Source of the DNA: Chloroflexota bacterium
Lineage (GTDB): Bacteria; Chloroflexota; Anaerolineae; UBA4142
NCBI GenBank assembly: GCA_016865935.1
Contig: VGOB01000009.1
Location: 1 to 44,318 of the forward strand
Length of the DNA stretch: 44,318 nucleotides
Reading direction: 5' to 3'
Position 1 is the stretch's first letter, and each line of letters begins with the position of its first letter. The translations under genes were made by a program, and so were the position numbers. This document shows, piece after piece, positions 1 through 7,501 of the stretch. Under the pieces are notes generated by a model. That model did no database searches. It saw only the letters and a program-made list of their open reading frames with translations, and was not told the DNA's origin.

Positions 1-2
1 AG

Positions 3-77
3 TTGTGTTATAATAGCCATCGGGCACTCTCCGGGAAATGAGTGGTTTCGTCATCCTCATTGTACTCCGGAGGGTGC
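3..77 (+). promoter_or_regulatory. Extended -10 promoter and long leader hairpin before the LacI gene
   Basis: TATAAT at 9-14 is preceded by TG one base upstream (6-7), an extended -10; any -35 lies outside the window. A start near 21 would put a large hairpin at the 5' end of the mRNA. GCACTCTCCGG (24-34) pairs with CCGGAGGGTGC (67-77) with one G-U pair, and AATGAG (37-42) pairs with CTCATT (56-61) inside it. No T-run follows, so it is not a plain terminator. Promoter and stem are seen; a regulatory role is inferred. Confidence 0.5.
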
Positions 78-150
78 TTCTTGTCATCATTCTCGGTATT
101 CGATTTTCAAGGTGCGAAATCTAGGCTGAGCAGTTACCAGGACACACACA

Positions 151-1203
151 ATGACACCCGAAATCACGATTCAAGATGTCGCGCGCCGCGCTGGCGTTTC
201 GCCGAGTACCGTTTCGAATTTCCTCAACGGGCGCAGTGAGCGGATGAGCCCCGAAACGCTCGAACGCGTTCAGAGCGCGATCGCCGCGCTCGATTATTCC
301 CCCAACCGCGCCGCCCGCCATCTCAAAACCGGGCGCGTCGCGATGATCGGCGTGATCGTCCCGTCGGTCGCGAATCCGTTTTACGGCGCGTTCGCGTCGT
401 GCGTCGAGCGCGCGGCGTTGCAAGCCGGGTACCAAATTCTGCTCGGCAACAGCGAACGCGATCCGGAGCGCGAACAACGGTACGCGGAAGAATTGTGGCA
501 TTACGGCATTCGCGGAATGATCTTTGGCTCGTCCCTGCTCGCGCTCACGCACCTAGCGGGCTTGGTCGAACGCGGCTTGTGCATCGTCGCATTCGATCGC
601 CAAACGCAAGCGCTTGACGATCTGCCGGTGGACAGCGTGAGTATGGATAATGTTCTCGCCGCGCGGCTCGCCACCGATCACCTGCTTCACTTGGGGCATC
701 GCCGGATCGGATTTGTGACGGGACCGTTGCACACGGTCAATCGTCAACAGCGCTTGCAAGGTTATCAGCACGCGCTGCGCGCGGGCGGCGTTACACCCGA
801 ACGCGATTTGATTTGGGAAAAAACACTTGCCAAAGGATTCGGCGACACTGAAACGATCGAACTGGGACGCAGTGGCGCGCGCGCGCTGCTCAGCAAACCG
901 AATCGTCCGACCGCGCTGCTGGCGATCAACGATATGTACGCGTTCGGCGCGTACGCCGGCGCGCGCGACCTGGGTTTGCGCGTGCCGGACGATATTTCCA
1001 TCGTCGGCATTGACGACATCGTGCTTGCCGAAGTGGTTGACCCGCCGCTGACGACGATTCGCCAGCCGCTGTGCGAAATGACGCAAGCCGCCGTCGATCT
1101 GATCATCCGCCGCGTCGAAGGAAAAAGTAATGGCGCGCCGCAACATCTGACGATGAAACCGGAGTTGATCGTCAGGAAATCGACAATAGAGATTAGAGAT
1201 TAG
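151..1203 (+). CDS. LacI/GalR-family transcriptional regulator
   Basis: A 350-residue LacI-type repressor. Residues 5-62 form the DNA-binding headpiece (ITIQDVARRAGVSPSTVSNF, then the hinge helix YSPNRAARHLKTGR). Residues 64-340 form the periplasmic-binding-protein-like sugar sensor (GVIVPSVANPF, FDRQ, GFVTGP, DISIVGIDD, PPLTTIRQP are typical). The ATG at 151 has AGGA (139-142) eight bases upstream. The gene leads a plus-strand glycan-degradation locus, so it most likely represses that locus in response to an oligosaccharide or its breakdown product; I did not find a clear LacI operator. Oddity: the last residues (STIEIRD) and the stop codon are written by the start of the GAGATTG tandem array, so the native C-terminus appears to have been replaced. 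Confidence 0.93.
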   Translation: MTPEITIQDVARRAGVSPSTVSNFLNGRSERMSPETLERVQSAIAALDYSPNRAARHLKTGRVAMIGVIVPSVANPFYGAFASCVERAALQAGYQILLGNSERDPEREQRYAEELWHYGIRGMIFGSSLLALTHLAGLVERGLCIVAFDRQTQALDDLPVDSVSMDNVLAARLATDHLLHLGHRRIGFVTGPLHTVNRQQRLQGYQHALRAGGVTPERDLIWEKTLAKGFGDTETIELGRSGARALLSKPNRPTALLAINDMYAFGAYAGARDLGLRVPDDISIVGIDDIVLAEVVDPPLTTIRQPLCEMTQAAVDLIIRRVEGKSNGAPQHLTMKPELIVRKSTIEIRD

Positions 1204-1328
1204 AGATTAGAGATTGGAGATTGGAGATTGGAGATTGGAGATTGGAGATTGGAGATTGGAGATTGGAGATTGGAGATTGGAGATTGGAGATTGGAGATTG
1301 GAGATTGGAGATTGAATCTCCAATCTCC
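1189..1328 (+). repeat. GAGATTG heptamer array ending in a 14-1-14 palindrome
   Basis: Three GAGATTA units are followed by fifteen GAGATTG units without spacers (1189-1314). The array ends in a perfect inverted repeat: GGAGATTGGAGATT (1300-1313), a single G, then AATCTCCAATCTCC (1315-1328). It fills the gap between the LacI and SDR genes and supplies the LacI stop codon (1201-1203). Absence of spacers excludes CRISPR. The same unit recurs at 13158-13182. Confidence 0.95.
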
Positions 1329-1346
1329 CGACGTCAAGGAGCATCC

Positions 1347-2102
1347 ATGGAAATTATTCTGACCGGCAAAACCGCGCTCGTCACGGGCGGCAACATCGGC
1401 ATCGGGCGCGCGATTTCGCTCGCGCTCGCGCGTTGCGGCGCGGACGTGGCGATCACCTATTTCGATCACGATCAAGCCGCCGCGGAAACGATTCGCGCGA
1501 TGGGTTGCAATTGTCCGTACCTACATCTCGACGCGACGAACAGCGCGGAGGTCAACCAGGTTTTCGCGCAAGCCGCCAAAAAATTGGGCGGACACATTGA
1601 CATTCTCGTCAACAACGCCGGACACCTGGTTGGACGCGTCCCCATCGCGGAAATGTCGGATGAATTTTGGCGCAAGGTGATTGACGTGAATATGACGACC
1701 GCGTTTTATTGCTCGCGCGCGGTGATCCCGTTTATGCAGCGCGGCTGGGGACGCGTCGTCAATATGTCATCGCTCGCCGGGCGCAACGGCGGCGGAAATG
1801 GCGCGACGGCGTATGCCGCCGCCAAAGCCGGGATTATGGGCTTTACGCGCGGCTTGGCGAAAGAACTCGCGCCGCGCGGCATCACCGTCAACGCGCTCGC
1901 GCCGGGTTTCATTCAAGGCACGCCTTTTCACAACACCTTCACGCCCGCCGACGCGCAACAGAGAATCGTCGCCGGAATTCCGGTGGGACGCGGCGGCACG
2001 CCGGAAGACGTGGCAGGCGCGGTCTTGTATTTCGTTTCCGAGTTGAGCGCGTTCGTCACCGGCGAAATCGTCGAGATCAACGGCGGCACCTGGTTTGCGT
2101 GA
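1347..2102 (+). CDS. SDR-family NAD(P)-dependent oxidoreductase
   Basis: A 251-residue classical short-chain dehydrogenase. The cofactor loop TGGNIGIG is at residues 13-20, NNAG follows about residue 87, and the catalytic Ser and YxxxK (YAAAK) lie near 140-160; the C-terminus GEIVEINGGTWFA is typical of FabG/KduD-like enzymes. The start is the ATG at 1347, six bases after AAGGA (1336-1340). The frame stays open 42 codons further upstream, but that part only translates the heptamer array. Between a LacI regulator and uronate-polysaccharide enzymes, a role reducing a keto-deoxy-uronate (KduD-like) is plausible, but the sequence does not fix the substrate. Confidence 0.9.
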   Translation: MEIILTGKTALVTGGNIGIGRAISLALARCGADVAITYFDHDQAAAETIRAMGCNCPYLHLDATNSAEVNQVFAQAAKKLGGHIDILVNNAGHLVGRVPIAEMSDEFWRKVIDVNMTTAFYCSRAVIPFMQRGWGRVVNMSSLAGRNGGGNGATAYAAAKAGIMGFTRGLAKELAPRGITVNALAPGFIQGTPFHNTFTPADAQQRIVAGIPVGRGGTPEDVAGAVLYFVSELSAFVTGEIVEINGGTWFA

Positions 2103-2108
2103 TGCGCT

Positions 2109-2190
2109 TGTCATTGCGAGGAGCGTTTTTCGCGACGAAGCAATCCCCGATCAGCAGATTGGAGATTGCTTCGCTTCGCTCGCAATGACA
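2109..2190. repeat. Dispersed palindromic element, copy A (TGTCATTGCG family)
   Basis: An 82 bp element begins TGTCATTGCGAGGAGCG and ends CGCTCGCAATGACA. Its inner arms CGAAGCAATC and GATTGCTTCG are also inverted. Three more copies lie at 8884-8971, 18182-18264 and 26789-26870. It carries no gene and resembles a MITE-like or folded-RNA repeat. Here it sits between the SDR and lyase genes. Confidence 0.92.
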
Positions 2191-2201
2191 CACGTTCCAA
2201 A

Positions 2202-4313
2202 ATGACACGCCACCTCTTGCTTGGACAAAAAACCTTCGCCGATTGGCGCGCGCTCGCGCCGACGACGCAGCGCGCGCGCTTCACGCGCCTGATCGATCAA
2301 GCCGATTCGTACTTGACGTACCTCCCGCCCGTCGAACATCCACGCGAGACGATCACGTACATCGGAATGGCGGTCGCGAATCTCGCGTTCGCGTTTCGCC
2401 TGACCGACGACGCGCGATATTTGGATCGCGCGCGCGAATGGATCAGGATCGCGATCGGTTATCCGCATTGGGGCATCATTCGCCATCCCGATACCGATCT
2501 CAACGCGGCGTGGCTCTTGTTCGGCTTGGGGTTGGCGTACGATTGGTTGGGCGACGCGCTGCCGCGCGAAGAACGCGACGCGTTGCGCGCGAAATTGCAC
2601 TTGCAAGGGACGCGCCTCTACGACTTTGCGGCGGCGAACGAAGGCAAGTGGTGGAGTTCGGCGTACTGGCAAAATCACAACTGGATTTGTTACACCGGAC
2701 TCGCTACCGTCGCGTTCGCGCTGGAAAACGAATTTGATGAAACGCGCGCGTGGTCGCAGCGCGCCATCGGAAATTTTCGCGCGGTGTTCGACCTGATGCC
2801 GGACGATGGCTCGGATTACGAAGGCGTCGTCTATTGGTGCTACGGCGGACTCTGGTTGTTGATCGCCGCCGATTTGATTCAGCAACGAACCGGACTCGAT
2901 CTGCACACGTCTGAATTTCTCCGCCACACATTTTACTATCGGCTCTATGCGTCCGCGCCGAGTCTGGTGGACACGGCGAATTTCGGCGATTGCCACGACC
3001 GGCGTTCCGCGCACGCCGCCGCGATTTATTACCGGCTGGCGAACGCGTACCGCAACGGACACGCGCAATGGCTCGCCGATCATTTTGAGCGCATCGGCGA
3101 ATGGGCGCGCGAACGCACGCAAGGTCTCCTCCGCCCCAGTTCCGCGTCGCACGCGTTTCTTGAATTTCTCTGGTACGATCCCAGCGTCGCGCCAACGCCG
3201 CTTGCCGATTTGCCGCGCGCGCGCGTTTTTCCCGATCTCGGTTTGATCACCGCGCGCACCGATTGGTCGCCGCACGCGACGTTTCTCGCGTTCAAAAGCG
3301 GCAAGCCGACCGGCGCGAAACCCTGGGCACGCGGACACGCGCTCAATCGCGCACGCGGCTGGCAGACGATCAAAACCGGGCACGCGCATCCCGACGAGAA
3401 CTCGTTCATCCTCGTACGCGGCAGCGATTATCTCGCGGTGGACGAAGGGTACAGCAAAGAAAAACAATCACGGCATCACAACACGATTTTGGTGGACGGC
3501 AAGGGGCAATACCGCGAAGGCATCTATCACGTCGCGGATGAGATCGGTGAAGAATGGGGCGGCAAACTCGCAGATCATTTAGCGGGGCAGCACATCGTCT
3601 ACGCGCGCGGCGAAGCGGCGGCGGCGTATGATCCCGCGCTGTCGCTCGAACGCTTCACGCGGCAAGTGCTTTTCATCGGCGGCAAATACGTCGTGCTCTG
3701 CGATGATCTCGCGTCGCGTGAGCCGCGCGAGTTTACGTGGCTGTTGCAAACTGATTCTCAATTAGGAATTGCGAATTATGAATTGCGAATTGCAAATGAC
3801 TTGGAACGCAATTCGCAATTCGCAATTCGCAATTTGCAAGCGTTGTTCGGGAGCACGCGCTTGCGCGTTTTTGTTTGCGAACCGCGACAATTCGCGGTGA
3901 AGAACTACGAGCAAGAAATTGTCGCGAATCCGTCATCGTCTACGCCGGACTGGGTGTTGCGTCACACCCAACACACTTTGATGCTGACGCCGGAACGCAC
4001 GCGCGCGACGCGTTTCGTCGTCGCGCTATGCGTCGAACATCCGACCGCCGCGCCAACGCGCGTCGAATCGTTGGCGTGCGAAACCGGCAGCGCGCTCGCG
4101 CTTGCCGATGCCGAGACGCGCACCATCGTCGCGTTCGCGCACGACGCGCGCGGGATCAGGATCGCCGAGCAAATCGAAACGGATGCGCGTTGGCTCGTCG
4201 CAAATTTTCGCGGCGATGATTTGCATGATTTCGCGGCGGGCGACGCGACGCGCGTTGTGATCGGCGGGCAAACGCGTTTTGAATCGCAGAAACCCGTTTT
4301 CTGCGAACGGTAA
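2202..4313 (+). CDS. Heparinase II/III-like polysaccharide lyase, cytosolic
   Basis: A 703-residue protein without a signal peptide. An N-terminal alpha/alpha-toroid (about 40-350) is followed by a heparinase II/III-type beta-sandwich (about 360-680). Candidate catalytic residues are Asn158-His159 (WQNHNW) and Tyr206 (SDYEG); His394/His396 (GHAHPDEN) begin the second domain. The family cleaves uronic-acid polysaccharides by beta-elimination. The ATG at 2202 is preferred because upstream codons lie in the dispersed repeat. Without a signal it should act on imported oligosaccharides, feeding the GH88 gene nine bases downstream. Oddity: residues about 520-546 (GIANYELRIAN to NSQFAIRNLQ) are encoded by an inverted array of AATTGCG units inserted in frame. 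The substrate (alginate, glycosaminoglycan or other) is not determined. Confidence 0.82.
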   Translation: MTRHLLLGQKTFADWRALAPTTQRARFTRLIDQADSYLTYLPPVEHPRETITYIGMAVANLAFAFRLTDDARYLDRAREWIRIAIGYPHWGIIRHPDTDLNAAWLLFGLGLAYDWLGDALPREERDALRAKLHLQGTRLYDFAAANEGKWWSSAYWQNHNWICYTGLATVAFALENEFDETRAWSQRAIGNFRAVFDLMPDDGSDYEGVVYWCYGGLWLLIAADLIQQRTGLDLHTSEFLRHTFYYRLYASAPSLVDTANFGDCHDRRSAHAAAIYYRLANAYRNGHAQWLADHFERIGEWARERTQGLLRPSSASHAFLEFLWYDPSVAPTPLADLPRARVFPDLGLITARTDWSPHATFLAFKSGKPTGAKPWARGHALNRARGWQTIKTGHAHPDENSFILVRGSDYLAVDEGYSKEKQSRHHNTILVDGKGQYREGIYHVADEIGEEWGGKLADHLAGQHIVYARGEAAAAYDPALSLERFTRQVLFIGGKYVVLCDDLASREPREFTWLLQTDSQLGIANYELRIANDLERNSQFAIRNLQALFGSTRLRVFVCEPRQFAVKNYEQEIVANPSSSTPDWVLRHTQHTLMLTPERTRATRFVVALCVEHPTAAPTRVESLACETGSALALADAETRTIVAFAHDARGIRIAEQIETDARWLVANFRGDDLHDFAAGDATRVVIGGQTRFESQKPVFCER
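3765..3838. repeat. In-frame inverted AATTGCG array inside the lyase gene
   Basis: The left part reads GGAATTGCGAATT then ATGAATTGCGAATTGC. After a short spacer around 3797-3811 the right part reads GCAATTCGCAATTCGC and continues. The two halves are inverted copies of one heptamer. The reading frame stays open through it. Almost the same unit lies in the ssnA gene at 17598-17633, where it encodes the same peptide NSQFAIRN. Confidence 0.9.
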
Positions 4314-4322
4314 GGGCAACCA

Positions 4323-5453
4323 ATGAAACAAGAATTCCAGGACGCGCTTGACCATAGCATCGAAATCACGCTCCGCAATTTGGAAACGCTGACCGATTTT
4401 CCCGAACGGTGCGAAGGCGAAACGTGGACGACGATTGATCGCAACCGCATCCCCGCGCATTGGAACGATGGATTCTGGGTCGGGTTGTTGTGGCTCGCGT
4501 TCGCGCACACCGGCGATCCGAAATTCGAACGCGGCGCGCGCGAGTGGGCAAAGCAGCTGGCGTGGCTGAAAGACGAAACGCGCACGCACGATCTCGGTTT
4601 CATTTTTTGGCTCGCCAATGTTCTGGGTGCGCGCGTGACCGGCGACGAATCGCTTTTGCCCGACGCGCTTCAAGCCGCGCGAACGTTGACGCGCCGCTAC
4701 AACGCGCGCGGCGAGTACTTGCAGGCGTGGGGCTTGATTGACGGCACGCGCGAGGAACGCGGGCGCACGAATATCGATCTGATGATGAATCTGTCGCTCT
4801 TGTTCTGGGCGAGCGAACGCACCGGCGATCCGTACTGCGCGCGCGTCGCCGCGCGGCACGCGCGCACCTCGCGCCTCGTCCTCGTGCGTCCCGACGATTC
4901 GACGGTGCACGTCGGCGATTTCGATCCGGAGACCGGCGCGTTCTTGCGGCACGCGACGCATCAAGGATTGAGCGCGGACTCGTGCTGGTCGCGCGGGCAG
5001 GGGTGGGCGCTGTACGGTTTCGCCGATACGTATCGCCGTACCGGCGACGAAGTTTTCCGCGCGGTCGCGCAACGACTGGCGGAGTATGCGCTGATTCACG
5101 CGCCGGAAGACCTGGTGCCGTTCTGGGATTACGATTCACCGGATACGCAGAGCGCAAACACGTATCGCGATTCATCCGCCGCCGCGGTGATGGCATCGGG
5201 TTTGCTCGATTTGGCGGAGATCGAAACGGACGCGGCGCGCGCGGCGCGCTGGCGCGCGTTCGCCGAGAAGATCGCGCTGTCGCTTTGGCAGAACTATTCA
5301 TCGCGCGGAACGCGGATTCCGGCGATTCTGTTGCACGGGACGCGGTCGGTGCCGCATGGGCTGGCGGATCACGCGTTGATCTACGGCGATTATTATTTCG
5401 TCGAGACGTTGACCAAGTTGCTTCGCCCGGATATCGCCGCTCATACGAAATAG
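4323..5453 (+). CDS. ugl: GH88 unsaturated uronyl hydrolase
   Basis: A 376-residue protein of usual length for glycoside hydrolase family 88. These (alpha/alpha)6-barrel enzymes remove the 4,5-unsaturated uronic acid that lyases leave at the non-reducing end, by hydration of the double bond. Visible landmarks are HDLGF with Asp90, NIDLMMN with Asp152 (matching the two catalytic Asp of Bacillus unsaturated glucuronyl hydrolase), SADSCWSRGQGWALYGF, DSSAAAVMASGL and HGLADHALIYGDYYF. No signal peptide is present, so it acts in the cytoplasm. It follows the lyase by nine bases and is presumably cotranscribed and translated from an AGGG-containing site. It should complete depolymerisation of imported oligosaccharides. 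Confidence 0.93.
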   Translation: MKQEFQDALDHSIEITLRNLETLTDFPERCEGETWTTIDRNRIPAHWNDGFWVGLLWLAFAHTGDPKFERGAREWAKQLAWLKDETRTHDLGFIFWLANVLGARVTGDESLLPDALQAARTLTRRYNARGEYLQAWGLIDGTREERGRTNIDLMMNLSLLFWASERTGDPYCARVAARHARTSRLVLVRPDDSTVHVGDFDPETGAFLRHATHQGLSADSCWSRGQGWALYGFADTYRRTGDEVFRAVAQRLAEYALIHAPEDLVPFWDYDSPDTQSANTYRDSSAAAVMASGLLDLAEIETDAARAARWRAFAEKIALSLWQNYSSRGTRIPAILLHGTRSVPHGLADHALIYGDYYFVETLTKLLRPDIAAHTK

Positions 5454-5476
5454 CGCGAAAGGACGCGCAAGATTAG

Positions 5477-5506
5477 CGGCGGTCGGCGGTCATCCGTCGG
5501 CGGTCG
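5477..5506 (+). repeat. GGCGGTC heptamer array
   Basis: GGCGGTC occurs twice in tandem and once more after a short interruption, in the gap between the GH88 gene and the first permease gene. It belongs to the same class of short-unit arrays as the larger ones. Confidence 0.7.
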
Positions 5507-5524
5507 TATTTAGGGGAGAAATTT

Positions 5525-6469
5525 ATGCTGGGACAATTGACGCGCGGGCAAGTGACGAACGCGCCGCGCCGATTCGGCGTCAGAATTTCGGAGGCGCTGA
5601 CCGGTTATCTGTTCATCTCGCCGTGGATCATCGGCTTTACGATTTTCACGCTGGGACCTTTCGTCGCGTCGCTCGCGCTGAGTTTTATGGAATGGAATCT
5701 GATCAAGGCACCCGAGTTCATCGGCTTGGACAATTACATCGCGCTCTTCAACGATCCGTTGTTTTGGCAATCGCTCAAGGTGACGACGGTGTACGCGCTG
5801 GGGCGCGTGCCGTTGGGGATCATCGTCGGACTTGCCGCCGCGTTGCTCTTGAATCAAAAAGTCAAGCTCGTCGGATTGTGGCGCGTAGTCTACTATATGC
5901 CGGTCGTCCTGCCGCCGATCGCGGTCTCGTTGTTGTGGATGTGGATTTTCAATCCGGATTACGGCATCCTCAACGGCATCTTGTGGCTGTTCGGCATTCG
6001 GGGACCCGCGTGGCTGCAAGACGAAGCGACCGTGTTGCCGTCGCTAATGATGATGGCAGTGTGGGGAATGATGGGACGCTATATGATCGTCTACCTCTCC
6101 GGCTTGCAAAGCATCGCGCAGGAATTGTACGAGGCGGCGAACATTGACGGCGCGAATGCGGTGCAAAAATTTTTCAAGATCACGATCCCGATGATGACGC
6201 CGATCATTTTCTTCAACCTCGTGATGGGGATGATGGACTCGTTCAAACTTTTCACGCAGGCGTTCGTGATGACCGGCGGCGGACCGCGCTATGCGTCGCT
6301 CTTCTACGTGTACTATTTGTATCAACACGCGTTCCAGCGTTTCCATATGGGCTATGCATCGGCGATGGCGTGGGTGTTTTTCTTGATCATTATGGCATTC
6401 ACCGTGCTCGTGTTCCGCTCATCCAAAGCGTGGGTCTATTACGAAGGCACAGTGGCTAAAGGGAGATGA
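5525..6469 (+). CDS. ABC sugar transporter permease, MalF/UgpA type
   Basis: A 314-residue inner-membrane permease with about six hydrophobic segments (starting near residues 27, 83, 117, 168, 218 and 280). The cytoplasmic EAA loop that contacts the ATPase begins at Glu203 (EAANIDGANAVQKFF...P). The start ATG at 5525 follows GGGGAG (5512-5517). It pairs with the next gene, four bases downstream, to form a heterodimeric oligosaccharide channel of the CUT1 group. Its place beside lyase and GH88 genes suggests uptake of uronate oligosaccharides. The operon has no ATPase gene, so a shared MsmK/UgpC-like ATPase elsewhere is expected. Confidence 0.93.
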   Translation: MLGQLTRGQVTNAPRRFGVRISEALTGYLFISPWIIGFTIFTLGPFVASLALSFMEWNLIKAPEFIGLDNYIALFNDPLFWQSLKVTTVYALGRVPLGIIVGLAAALLLNQKVKLVGLWRVVYYMPVVLPPIAVSLLWMWIFNPDYGILNGILWLFGIRGPAWLQDEATVLPSLMMMAVWGMMGRYMIVYLSGLQSIAQELYEAANIDGANAVQKFFKITIPMMTPIIFFNLVMGMMDSFKLFTQAFVMTGGGPRYASLFYVYYLYQHAFQRFHMGYASAMAWVFFLIIMAFTVLVFRSSKAWVYYEGTVAKGR

Positions 6470-6473
6470 TGCA

Positions 6474-7376
6474 ATGAATTCAACGCCGCCTATCGCGCGC
6501 ACGCGCCAACAGATTTTGCCGCAACGCCGCGCGGCATTTTCGCCGTCGCACTGGATCGGACGCGTACTGATCTATCTCACCCTCGCGTCAATCGCGTTTG
6601 TCATCCTGATTCCGTTCGCCTGGACGATCAGCACCGCGCTCAAAACGCCGCGCCAGGCGTTGATGTATCCGCCGGAGTGGATTCCGGATCCGGTCGTCTG
6701 GCAAAATTTCATTACCGCGTGGACCTCCAAGCCGTTCGATGTGTTTTATCGCAACAGTTTGTTCATCGCCGCGCTGAGCATCATTGGGCAGATCTTGAGT
6801 TGCTCGCTCGTCGCGTATGGTTTTGCGCGGCTCCGTTTTCCCGGGCGCGACATCTTGTTCCTGGTCGTGCTCAGCACGCTGATGATTCCATTTCAGGTTT
6901 TGATCATCCCGCGCTTTGTTTTGTTCAAGACGCTGGGCTGGCTCAACACGCTATTGCCCTTGATCGTGCCGAATTTTTTCGGCGGCGCGTTCAACATCTT
7001 TTTGTTGCGCCAGTACTTTATGACCATTCCGACCGAACTGGACGACGCGGCAAAGATTGACGGTTGCGGACATTGGGATATTTTCTGGCGCATCATTCTG
7101 CCGCTCTCCAAACCCGCACTCGGCGCGGTAATGGTTTTCGAGTTTCTCGACTCGTGGGACGATTTCCTGGGTCCGCTGATCTACATCAGTTCCGAAAAAT
7201 ATTACACCGTCGCGCTCGGCTTGAACGCGTTCCGCAACGATTATTTTATGGAGTGGAATCTGTTTATGGCTGCCGCCGCCGTCGCGATGGCGTTACCGCT
7301 GGTGATCTTTTTCATCGCACAAAAATATTTTATCGGCGGGATCGCGCTCACCGGCTCGGGTGGGCTGAAACAATGA
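6474..7376 (+). CDS. ABC sugar transporter permease, MalG/UgpE type
   Basis: A 300-residue permease partner of the preceding gene. It has an N-terminal cytoplasmic tail, then a first membrane segment near residues 33-52, and about six in total. The EAA-type loop begins at Asp190 (DDAAKIDGCG followed by FWRIILPLSKPAL). The C-terminus (KYFIGGIALTGSGGLKQ) is typical of MalG-like subunits. The ATG at 6474 is preceded by GGGAG (6461-6465), with only four bases between genes, so translation is probably coupled. Confidence 0.94.
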   Translation: MNSTPPIARTRQQILPQRRAAFSPSHWIGRVLIYLTLASIAFVILIPFAWTISTALKTPRQALMYPPEWIPDPVVWQNFITAWTSKPFDVFYRNSLFIAALSIIGQILSCSLVAYGFARLRFPGRDILFLVVLSTLMIPFQVLIIPRFVLFKTLGWLNTLLPLIVPNFFGGAFNIFLLRQYFMTIPTELDDAAKIDGCGHWDIFWRIILPLSKPALGAVMVFEFLDSWDDFLGPLIYISSEKYYTVALGLNAFRNDYFMEWNLFMAAAAVAMALPLVIFFIAQKYFIGGIALTGSGGLKQ

Positions 7377-7382
7377 GTCAGA

Positions 7383-7411
7383 TTTGCCAAATATGCCAAA
7401 CGAGCCAAATC
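7383..7411 (+). repeat. Short GCCAAA-type tandem repeat
   Basis: TTTGCCAAATATGCCAAACGAGCCAAATC gives three degenerate GCCAAA units in the 125-base gap before the binding-protein gene. The rest of the gap holds no recognisable signal except the ribosome site GAGGAGGAT at 7487-7495. Confidence 0.55.
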
Positions 7412-7501
7412 AAAGAAAGGAGGCGCGTAAAAAACGGAGAAAGTAAAAGTACGCAATCGGTACGACCTGACCAACCTATTCTTTTCGAGGAGGATTAGAA
7501 G

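Noticed and set aside
42..239. Small open frame overlapping the LacI leader
   Set aside because: Ser/Arg-rich, no ribosome site, overlaps the leader hairpin and the LacI start.
1189..1328. Possible CRISPR arrays at this and the other repeat sites
   Set aside because: Units of 7-8 bp run head to tail without spacers, and no cas gene is present.
1221..1346. Open frame of 42 codons upstream of the SDR start (GDWRLEI repeats)
   Set aside because: It only translates the GAGATTG array. AAGGA at 1336-1340 and the ATG at 1347 give the normal SDR start.
2151..3467. Minus-strand open frame of 438 codons opposite the lyase
   Set aside because: Shadow frame without ribosome site; its start lies inside the lyase gene and it has no recognisable domain.
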